Positions 17,818 through 26,100 of a stretch of 64,000 nucleotides of DNA are shown here, one piece after another (the first letter of the stretch is position 1; every line of letters starts with the position of its first letter). Below the pieces are notes generated by a model. That model was not told the origin of the DNA and searched no databases. It saw only the letters and a list, made by a program, of their open reading frames with translations. Origin of the DNA: G963662905 sp963676415 (lineage in GTDB: Bacteria > Bacteroidota > Bacteroidia > Bacteroidales > WRLA01); contig OY781097.1 in the NCBI GenBank assembly GCA_963676415.1, positions 3,162,001 to 3,226,000 of the forward strand, written 5' to 3'. The position numbers and the translations under genes are program-made.

Positions 17818-18699
17818 TTAGGTAATTTGATTCAGAATGCCTTCCGTCTGGGCGCGCACATCTTCCATTAACCATGCCGGCGTTGATGTGGCACCACTAA
17901 TGCCAATACTTTTCGCTCCGGAAATCCATTCTTTTTTAATTTCTGATGGATGGGAAAGGAAATGTGTATTTGGATTTTCGGCCAATGAGATGTGGTAGAG
18001 GTAATTCCCGTTGGAGCTCTTTTTGCCGCTTACAAATAAAATGCAATCAAATTTTTTAGCAAAAATTTTCAGGCTTTGGCTGCGGTTGGCTACTTTGCGG
18101 CACACACTGGGGTGGATTTCAATATTTTTGTTTCCGGCCTCCGCGGCTTTTTGCCTAATGGCATCCCCCAGCTCCTGATAAGATTCCAGGCTTTTGGTGG
18201 TTTGGCTGTACATGCTTATGGGGCGGTGAAAATCTATTTTTTTCAGGTCATGCATGTTTTCAACCACAATTCCTTCATTATCAGTTTGGCCGTTCAGGCC
18301 AATTACTTCCGGATGGTTTGCCTTACCGTAAATTACAATTTGCCCTTTTTTATTCTGCAAGATTTCCCATTCCTTTTTAATCCTTTTCTGTAATTTGATT
18401 ACAATAGGGCAGGTGGCGTCGGTAATGCGGATATTGTGGTTTTTTGCCAGTTGATAGGTTTCCGGTGCTTCACCATGCGCGCGGATCAGGATTTCCTGAT
18501 TTTCCAAAACAGGGAACTGGTCACGGGAAATTGTAATAAGCCCTTGTTTTTCAAGTCGTTCAATCTCACCTTCATTGTGAACGATATCCCCGAGGCAATA
18601 CAGGTCCGTGTCGGATTTGAGTTTGTTTTCGGCAGTTTCAATAGCTTTTACCACGCCAAAACAAAATCCGGCATCTTCATCTATAAAAATTGGGATCAT
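17818..18699 (-). CDS. ispH: 4-hydroxy-3-methylbut-2-enyl diphosphate reductase
   Basis: 293 residues, full length for IspH. It catalyses the last step of the MEP isoprenoid pathway, reducing HMBPP to IPP and DMAPP with a 4Fe-4S cluster in the cytosol. Visible hallmarks are Cys13 in GFCFGV, the HNEGE His, the RAHGE His, the second cluster Cys in DATCPIV, the NHPEVIGLNGQ segment (His and Glu of the active site), the third Cys in SVCRKVANRSQ and KKSSNG near the substrate pocket. It begins 2 bp after the porQ stop, so the two are almost certainly cotranscribed from the promoter at 19808-19815. The stop is 121 bp from the ATPase 2 stop on the opposite strand. Confidence 0.95.
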   Translation of the reverse strand: MIPIFIDEDAGFCFGVVKAIETAENKLKSDTDLYCLGDIVHNEGEIERLEKQGLITISRDQFPVLENQEILIRAHGEAPETYQLAKNHNIRITDATCPIVIKLQKRIKKEWEILQNKKGQIVIYGKANHPEVIGLNGQTDNEGIVVENMHDLKKIDFHRPISMYSQTTKSLESYQELGDAIRQKAAEAGNKNIEIHPSVCRKVANRSQSLKIFAKKFDCILFVSGKKSSNGNYLYHISLAENPNTHFLSHPSEIKKEWISGAKSIGISGATSTPAWLMEDVRAQTEGILNQIT

Positions 18700-18701
18700 G
18701 A

Positions 18702-19775
18702 TTAGTCTTCCTTAGGAATTTGCTTGCTGCGTTTGAATAGTTTGTCCAGATCGGTACTCAGAGTGATGTAGTTTGGTGAGCCGTTCAAATGGTAAGTGGA
18801 TCGGCTGTAGTTTATGCTGAATGCTTTGATCCTTAATCCAATACCCCATGAAAACCCAACCGTGGAAGCATTGTCGGCTATTTTAAGCTCCTGCCTGCGT
18901 TGATAATTGTATCCGATTCGGATGCTCAGGCTTTTAACGGGATTAATCTCTCCGCCCACAACAATATGGCGCATAAATTTATCGCCAAATTTTGAGAGGC
19001 CGCTATCTTCTTTTACTTCCCCAGTTACAGGATCCATCTCTTCTTCCAAAGGATCATCATAAGTGAGGTCCCATTTTTCCATATGGTTGACCATAATATA
19101 ATAGCGGAAAGGCAAATGCTGCAAGCGCTTGGATAATCCCAGCTGAATTTCGAAGGGCAGCGGCTCGCGTTCACCGCCATCATAAGCACTCAGCTGCATC
19201 CCGATATTGCGCGCCACTAATGAAATAGTGAAATTTTTCTCGCTGTTGTGGTACGAACCGCCCACATCCACAGCCATTCCCATTGAATTATACGAATGCA
19301 TGGAAGAATAAATCATCTTAAAATTGGCTCCAATCGAAAAATTGGAATCCAAACTACGGCCCCAGCCGATGGTCATGGCGTATTCGCCGGCAGTAAAATC
19401 ACCGTACGTTTGTCCGGTGGCATCAGCTTCCTTAAATGTACCATAATTAATGTATTGCATCGATCCAACAAAGCTCCCGATTTCTTTGAACGTGCGCCCG
19501 TAGGATACAAAACCGTAATTGATGTCGGAATAGAAATCAACAAAGCTCAATCCCAGTTGATTATGCATTTCAGGTGTTATCAGTGAAGGGTTGTTGAGTG
19601 CCGTATTGATGTCGTTGTCTTTCACGGCAATCATATTATTGCCCAAAGCTGCCGCCCTTGCAGAGCTGGTCAGGTTCAGGAATTCATAAACATTGTCGCC
19701 ACCAATTTGTGCAAAAGATTTTTGTCCGCTTATCAGGATGATGATCGAAGCTATAAGTAGAAGTTTCTTGTTCAC
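18702..19775 (-). CDS. porQ: Type IX secretion system protein PorQ
   Basis: 357 residues with a signal peptide (KLLLIASIIILISGQKSFA). The mature start, IGGDNVYEFLNLTSSARAAALGN, is the recognisable opening of the PorQ branch of PorV-like outer-membrane barrels. FxxxNP-type segments (LNNPSLITPEMHNQLGLSF) follow, with many alternating beta strands to the C-terminus (IRIGYNYQRRQELK). Known role in Porphyromonas: a T9SS outer-membrane component needed for cargo secretion and A-LPS attachment. It is the first gene of a two-gene unit with ispH. The two T9SS cargo genes in the window (7230-8921, 35229-37373) give it clients. Confidence 0.92.
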   Translation of the reverse strand: MNKKLLLIASIIILISGQKSFAQIGGDNVYEFLNLTSSARAAALGNNMIAVKDNDINTALNNPSLITPEMHNQLGLSFVDFYSDINYGFVSYGRTFKEIGSFVGSMQYINYGTFKEADATGQTYGDFTAGEYAMTIGWGRSLDSNFSIGANFKMIYSSMHSYNSMGMAVDVGGSYHNSEKNFTISLVARNIGMQLSAYDGGEREPLPFEIQLGLSKRLQHLPFRYYIMVNHMEKWDLTYDDPLEEEMDPVTGEVKEDSGLSKFGDKFMRHIVVGGEINPVKSLSIRIGYNYQRRQELKIADNASTVGFSWGIGLRIKAFSINYSRSTYHLNGSPNYITLSTDLDKLFKRSKQIPKED

Positions 19776-19807
19776 AATTATATTCTTAATTTGGATGTAA
19801 AAGTATG

Positions 19808-19815
19808 CAAAAATA
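19808..19815 (-). promoter_or_regulatory. -7 box of porQ-ispH
   Basis: Minus-strand TATTTTTG matches TAnnTTTG, 32 nt before the porQ ATG. Confidence 0.6.
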
Positions 19816-19939
19816 CAAATCGGACTATAAAGTGTACTAATTGCGTTCTGCTGCTTAGTGACCTTTATGGCCTGTCAGGATTTAAACGCAGGAGCTTAGA
19901 TTTTATTTTAAGCATTGATGTTCATAAGGGGGATTTAGG

Positions 19940-19947
19940 TATTTTTG
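19940..19947 (+). promoter_or_regulatory. -7 box of rlmD
   Basis: TATTTTTG matches TAnnTTTG, 19 nt before the ATG at 19967. Confidence 0.6.
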
Positions 19948-19966
19948 CCCACTTAATTTTTATGTT

Positions 19967-21370
19967 ATGGGAAAAAGGAAAAAGCCTTTGCTGGAAAATA
20001 TGCGCATTCTCGATGCAGGAGCTCAGGGAAAAGCAGTGGCACGTTTGGAGAATAAAGTGGTTTTCGTGCCTTATGTTGTCCCCGGCGATTTGGTTGATAT
20101 TCAAACAACTAAAATCCGTAAGGCATATAACGAAGGAGTGGCCGTGAAAATCCATGAGTATTCAGAAAAGCGCACCGACCCGAAATGTGCCCATTTTGGA
20201 ACATGCGGTGGATGCAAATGGCAAAATATGGATTATCAGCATCAGCTTTTTTATAAACAAAAGCAGGTTGTGGATAATCTCGAACGTATCGGACATCTGG
20301 ATTTGCCCGAAATAGCGCCCATACTTCCATCGGAAAAAATCTATAACTACCGCAATAAACTGGAATTTACCTTCGGAAGTAAACGATGGATTTTGCCCGA
20401 AGAGTTTAAAATCCCGTCCGAAGACCGTCAGTACAACGGTTTGGGATTCCATCTGCCCGGCATGTGGGACCGTGTTTTGGATATTGATGAATGCCACTTG
20501 CAGGAGGAACCTTCCAACCAAATACGACTGGCTGTGCGCGATTTTGCCATAGAAAACGATCTGAGCTTTTTGAATATCAGGGGATGGACAGGTTTACTGC
20601 GTAATTTGATCGTGCGCAATACTTCAACTGGCGATTTAATGGTGCTTGTGGTTTTTGGAGAGGATGAACCGGAAAAACGGGAACTGTTGCTGGATTTCCT
20701 GCTTGGGAAATTCCCGCAGATTACCAGTTTGGTGTATTCCATCAATACCAAGCACAATGACATTTATAACGATCTGCCATTCCATATTTATTATGGTAAA
20801 GACCATATGATCGAGGAAATGGATGGACTGAAATTTAAAATCGGGCCGCTTTCGTTTTTCCAGACGAATCCCGAACAGGGAAAGGCTTTATACCGCCTCA
20901 CTTTGGAATATGCCGGACTTAGCGGCGATGAAATTGTTTATGACCTTTATACAGGAACCGGAACCATTGCCAATTATGTGGCACCATATGCCAAAAAAGT
21001 TGTAGGAATCGAGTTTATCGAATCCGCAATCCTTGATGCCAGCATCAATTCTGAGCTCAATGGCATCAACAATACTGTTTTTCATGCAGGCGATATGATC
21101 AAAGTGCTGACGCATGAATTTATACGCGAAAATGGCAAACCCGATGTGGTAATTACCGATCCTCCAAGAGCAGGAATGCACGAAAAAATTGTGCGCAGGA
21201 TTTTGCAGGTAGCCCCAAAACGTGTGGTTTATGTAAGTTGCAACCCCGCTACACAGGCGCGTGATGTGGCCTTAATGTCGGATATGTACCGGATTACGCG
21301 CATACAGCCCGTGGATATGTTCCCGCATACGCATCATGTGGAGAATGTGCTGCTGCTGGAGAAAAAGTGA
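19967..21370 (+). CDS. rlmD: 23S rRNA (uracil-C5)-methyltransferase, RlmD/RumA family
   Basis: 467 residues. The N-terminal ~70 residues form a TRAM RNA-binding domain. A 4Fe-4S cluster motif follows (CAHFGTCGGCKWQ, about residues 69-81). The C-terminal Rossmann methyltransferase has the SAM loop YDLYTGTGTIANYV, VVGIEFIE, the TDPPRAGMH motif and the catalytic Cys in YVSCNPAT. Known reaction: C5 methylation of U1939 (E. coli numbering) in 23S rRNA using SAM; related family members modify other uridines, so the exact target is inferred. It is divergent from porQ with its own -7 box. Confidence 0.92.
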   Translation: MGKRKKPLLENMRILDAGAQGKAVARLENKVVFVPYVVPGDLVDIQTTKIRKAYNEGVAVKIHEYSEKRTDPKCAHFGTCGGCKWQNMDYQHQLFYKQKQVVDNLERIGHLDLPEIAPILPSEKIYNYRNKLEFTFGSKRWILPEEFKIPSEDRQYNGLGFHLPGMWDRVLDIDECHLQEEPSNQIRLAVRDFAIENDLSFLNIRGWTGLLRNLIVRNTSTGDLMVLVVFGEDEPEKRELLLDFLLGKFPQITSLVYSINTKHNDIYNDLPFHIYYGKDHMIEEMDGLKFKIGPLSFFQTNPEQGKALYRLTLEYAGLSGDEIVYDLYTGTGTIANYVAPYAKKVVGIEFIESAILDASINSELNGINNTVFHAGDMIKVLTHEFIRENGKPDVVITDPPRAGMHEKIVRRILQVAPKRVVYVSCNPATQARDVALMSDMYRITRIQPVDMFPHTHHVENVLLLEKK

Positions 21371-21553
21371 TTTAGGCTTAATTCCCAGACGTAGAACAAA
21401 CTGCTTTGGATTGAGAGGATGGATCTCTGGAATATCTCATTACTCCTTTCTATGAAATTTCGAATAGAACCTTCTGAAATTGATTTTTTCCTGGCATATG
21501 TGGCTCTTTAGATTTTTGTTTAAATTTAATTAAAATTGTAAATTAAATTATAA

Positions 21554-21633
21554 TTCCGACTAAAAAATGTGAAAATCAACAAAATTTCCGACTAAAAAGT
21601 GTGAAATTCTACAGAAATTCCGACTAAAAAGTG
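21554..21633 (+). repeat. Repeat set 3: 32-bp direct repeats upstream of ATPase 3
   Basis: TTCCGACTAAAAA starts at 21554, 21586 and 21618, exactly 32 bp apart. The extended shared motif TTCCGACTAAAAARTGTG is 18 bp. The third copy (TTCCGACTAAAAAGTGT) runs straight into the -7 box at 21634. Copies are direct, not inverted. The sequence is unrelated to the arrays of ATPases 1 and 2. The rest of 21371-21680 shows no gene. Confidence 0.9.
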
Positions 21634-21641
21634 TATTTTTG
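21634..21641 (+). promoter_or_regulatory. -7 box of ATPase 3
   Basis: TATTTTTG matches TAnnTTTG, 39 nt before the ATG at 21681. There is no TTTG at -33, where repeat spacer sequence lies instead. Confidence 0.55.
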
Positions 21642-21680
21642 AAATTGGAATTAATTTCATGTGAATAAAATATAATTGAA

Positions 21681-22979
21681 ATGAGAAGAACTGCCTACGG
21701 ACAACTACTTGCCTGGAAGAATAAAAATGGCAGAAAACCTTTGGTGCTTCAGGGCGCCCGGCAGGTTGGAAAAACCTGGTTGATGAAGGAATTTGGAAAG
21801 AATGAATACAAACAGACTGTATATCTTAACTTTGAGGATAAAAAGCAATTGCAAAGCCTTTTTGCTAATGATTTTGATATTTCCCGAATTCTTTTGGCCT
21901 TACAGGTTGAAACCGGTGTGAAGGCTAATCCTGAGGATACTTTGATCATTTTGGACGAGATACAGGAAGCCGAAAGGGGAGTAACCGCATTAAAATATTT
22001 TTACGAAAATGCACCTGAGTTTCATGTTATGGCTGCAGGCTCCTATCTTGGAATTTCCCTGCAAAAAAAATCATCATTTCCTGTTGGTAAAGTTGATTTT
22101 CTTCACCTGCAGCCATTATCTTATTTGGAGTTTTTATTGGCATCAGGCGAGGATATGCTCGTTGAACTGCTTTTTAGCATGAAATGGGAATTAATAAAAA
22201 CCTTTAAAGAAAAATATATCACTACCCTTCGGTACTATTATTTTATTGGGGGAATGCCTGAAGTTGTACGTGATTTTGTTGAAAATCAGGATTTTGATTC
22301 AGTAAGGTCATTACAAGGAAATATTCTGTCAGCCTATCAAAATGATTTTGCCAAGCATGCACCAATGGAGCTGGTGCCCCGCATTAACAGGGTATGGAAC
22401 TCAATTCCTGCCCAGTTATCACGAGAAAGCAGAAAATTTGTATTTGGGCTTATTAAAAAAGGAGCAAGGGCAAAAGAATTTGAATTGGCCATTGAGTGGT
22501 TAATCGGAAGTGGCTTGATTTCTAAGGTTTTTCGTGTTTCAAAGCCGGGAATGCCCTTAAAATCATACTTGGATTTAAGTGCTTTTAAAGTGTTCTTTGT
22601 AGATGTCGGCTTATTGGCTGCTTTATCAGGTTTGGATAAAAAATCTATAATTGAAGGGAATAAGATTTTTGAAGAATTTAAAGGCGCTTTGACAGAACAA
22701 TTTGTTTATCAGCAGATTTTGCAGAGTAATTTATTTTATTGGTCTGCAGAAAGCTCAAGCGGAGAAGTTGATTTTATCATGCAATCCGATACTAAAATTA
22801 TTCCTGTTGAAGTTAAAGCCGAGGAAAACCTGATGGCAAAAAGCTTGAGGTTCTTTCATCAAAAATATAATCCTGAAATTTCAGTCCGAACATCAATGTC
22901 TGATTTTCGCGACGATGGCTGGTTATTGAATGTTCCGCTTTATGCTATCGGATTATTGGAGCATTTGTTAAGAAAATGA
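21681..22979 (+). CDS. AAA_14/DUF4143 ATPase 3
   Basis: 432 residues, a more distant member of the AAA_14-DUF4143 family than ATPases 1 and 2. Walker A is GARQVGKTW, Walker B LIILDEIQEA, then a sensor-like AAGSYLG. The middle region ends in ELAIEWLIGSGLISKVFRV (winged-helix-like). The DUF4143 part has VFFVDVGLLAALSGL, the LTEQFVYQQIL helix, FYWSAES and a PD-(D/E)XK-like core GEVDFI...PVEVKAEE. This longer branch is typical of ~400-430 residue members. It is a single gene preceded by three 32-bp direct repeats. Substrate and function unknown. Confidence 0.87.
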   Translation: MRRTAYGQLLAWKNKNGRKPLVLQGARQVGKTWLMKEFGKNEYKQTVYLNFEDKKQLQSLFANDFDISRILLALQVETGVKANPEDTLIILDEIQEAERGVTALKYFYENAPEFHVMAAGSYLGISLQKKSSFPVGKVDFLHLQPLSYLEFLLASGEDMLVELLFSMKWELIKTFKEKYITTLRYYYFIGGMPEVVRDFVENQDFDSVRSLQGNILSAYQNDFAKHAPMELVPRINRVWNSIPAQLSRESRKFVFGLIKKGARAKEFELAIEWLIGSGLISKVFRVSKPGMPLKSYLDLSAFKVFFVDVGLLAALSGLDKKSIIEGNKIFEEFKGALTEQFVYQQILQSNLFYWSAESSSGEVDFIMQSDTKIIPVEVKAEENLMAKSLRFFHQKYNPEISVRTSMSDFRDDGWLLNVPLYAIGLLEHLLRK

Positions 22980-23143
22980 GCCTGCGATATATTATGTCTG
23001 CCCTGCCAATCAAGGGCGAAACAAATGTGTATCGATTAAAATAAGATTCACGAAAACTGTGTGCTGAGAACTTGGTTTTTAACGTATTCTGATGATTCGG
23101 CAGACTTTATATTCAAAATTAATTTGTTTTGTTCTTTTAACAG

Positions 23144-23151
23144 TATATTTG
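23144..23151 (+). promoter_or_regulatory. -7 box of the Cache-PAS hybrid kinase operon
   Basis: TATATTTG matches TAnnTTTG and ends 5 nt before the ATG at 23157. It supports that start over the upstream start at 23061, but implies a very short or absent leader. Confidence 0.55.
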
Positions 23152-23156
23152 CCCTA

Positions 23157-26100
23157 ATGAAAATCGGTACTAAAATACTGCTCGTATTTCTTTTGGCGAT
23201 AACCCTCTCGTTTGGCACAATAGAAATCATGATCAGCAACAAGCTCGATGAGCATACACGTGAGTACGCTTTTGATATTGCTGTGGAAAATGCCAGCCGG
23301 CAAAGCCTTGAAATTCAAAATGAGTTTAATCAGGCAATTGCCATTTCCCGAACGATGGCCTATTCGCTCGGTCAATTGAGCGAATGGAAATTAACGGAAC
23401 GTGATTTTGTTGACAGTATTTTCCGCAACATCCTTCATGAAAATAATGCCTATACTGCCGTTTGGACGGTTTGGGAACCGGATGCATTTGATGGGAAAGA
23501 TGCTGCTTTTGTAAATCATCCGGCCTCCGACAGCAGTGGCCGATTACTTACCAGTTGGCTGCGGAACGAAGATTCCGTTTGGGTGGAGGCCGACCGATAT
23601 TACGATACTGCCGATTATTACCAAATTCCCAAAAAAGAAGGACACATCCTTTTTAGTAACCCTTTCTTATATAACGATATTTATGTCGTTAATGCGATTG
23701 CCCCTGTTTATGTGCACAATAAGTTTTCCGGTGTTGTGGGCATTGACCTGAGCCTGGAGTATATTTACCATCAATTGCATGGATGTGATATTTTTGGTGA
23801 TGGCAGTAATTTCGTCATTGCTGCCAATGGCGCCATAGCTATGGATTCCGAAAGCGAATTGCGCACAGGCGGTATTTTTCAGCCATTTCTTGAAGATACG
23901 CTCATTAGAGATGCCGTTTTAAACGGCAAAAGCCTTAGCCTGCAAAATCCCGGAAATCAAAATGAGCCTGAAACGCTCGATATTTATAATCCTATACATA
24001 TAAAGGGGGCGGATGTGAATTGGTCTTTGCTGGTGCGCACCCCTCTAGAGGCTATTTTGGCACCATCGCGTGCAGTGCGCAACCAATTGATTATAGTAGG
24101 ACTGGCAGGCAGTATCAGTATCTTGCTCCTCTTGTTTCTGGTAATTAAGTTTTTTGGACGTCCGGTTGGAAATATGTCGCGAAACCTGAGCTTGCTTACA
24201 CGTGGGCAAACTTCCGGTTTCAGTGGTGTTGATACATCACGAAAGGACGAAATTGGCGAAATGAACCGCAGTTTTCTGCATCTCGTTGAAACCGTGGAAC
24301 AAAAAAAACAAACCGAAGACGCATTGCTGAAGGCCAAAGAAGAAACTGACAGGAAAAACAAGACAATCAGTGAGTTAAATAAAGATCTCGAAAAAAGGGT
24401 GCGCCAGCGTACTTTAAGCCTGCATGCCGAAATTGAAGAAAGGGGCAGGGCAGAAGCACGCCTCAGAATGAGCCAGGGAATACTGAATATCGCTCAGGCT
24501 CTGGCAAAAACCGGAAGCTGGCAAATCAGTATAAATAACCAAAGAATCCAGTGCTCCGATGAATGGTGCCGGATCCATAACCAGAAAAAAACTTCCCTGG
24601 CACGTGGACTTGATTATCTTGCTCCGGATCTTATTCTTCCCGAAGACCGCAGGCTTTTTATACAGCAACTGAACAATCTGCTGAACCGTAAAATAAATGC
24701 TTCCGAAGGCCAATACCGCCTGATTGTCAATAAGCAGATACATTGGATTTCCTGGGCTGCACAGATTTCCGAAGATACAGAAACGGCACAGCTTTACATA
24801 ACGGGAGCTACACAGGACATCAGCCTGCGCAAACAATACGAGGAACACCTTCAAGATTATCGTTTGATTATCAACGCATCCGGTGAGTATATGGCTCTGG
24901 TCGATATGGATTTTTCTTTTCATGCAATCAGCAACAGCCTGGCAACCAAGTTGAAACGCAGAAAAGAAGAGGTGCTGGGAACTCAGATCAGCGACATTTT
25001 TGATAATGCAGCTAATGCAGGACTGGTGCAGTCTTTGCTTGGGCGGGTCAAAAAAGAAGGCTCTTTGCGCGAACAGCATTGGCTTTCGTTCAGTGCTTCG
25101 GCCCGACCGGCTTTTATGGATGTTAAAATGATTAATGTAGTGTCCGAAAGTCGTGATATTGAGCGTATTGTTATCAGTATGAACGATATTACCGAGCTAA
25201 AAAATACAGAACAGCAACTGAAAATATTTAAACGCCTTGTCGATGCAAGCGGACTGGGATTTGGCATGTGCAGTCTGGATGCCCGCTTAAGTTACCAAAA
25301 TCCAAGTTTGCAGGAAATGTGCGGCCGTAAAGCTCTGGAAGACGGTCTCGGTGAAGATATTTTTAAACTTTATGATGAAGATTCTGCCACTTTTATACGG
25401 GAGGAAATCTGGCCAAAACTTTTGAAAGGCGGTCAATGGATGGGGGAAATGGACATCATAGGTGCTTTTGGCGCACGCATACCTACATTGCAGAATTTCT
25501 TTATTATCAATGACTATGACGAACGCCCGGCCTACATCGGCTTCGTGCTAACAAATATCAGCAAGCGTAAGGCAATACAGGATCAACTGGAATATCAGGC
25601 ACGCATCCTGCAAAATGTAACCGATGCCATTATTTCTACCGATGAGGAATATAAAATACTGACTATGAATGCTTCCGCTGAAAAACTGCTGGGCTGGAAG
25701 CTGGAGGAGTGTAAAGGAAATGACTTGCGCATGTTCTGGCATCGCACTGAAAGTCCCGGGATTCCAACGGAAATCCGTCAAAAACTGAACGAAAGCGGCA
25801 ATTGGCTGGGCGAAACCTTACTGTTTAAACGCGATGGAACATCTTTGGTTAGCCTCAGTTCGCTGAGCATGCTCGCCGATGAGCGGGGAGATCATAATGG
25901 TATGGTGATGGTTATCAATGATTTGACCCACCAAAAAGAAGCCGAAGAAGCACGGATGCGCAGCGAACGTAATTTTGCCGCCATTTTTCATCATGCCGCC
26001 ATTGGGATGGATGTGCTCGATGAAAAAGGAAATTTCCGTGAGTTCAACAATACTTTTCTTCATATGCTGGGCTATCCTCAGGAAGAGCTTAAAAATTTGA

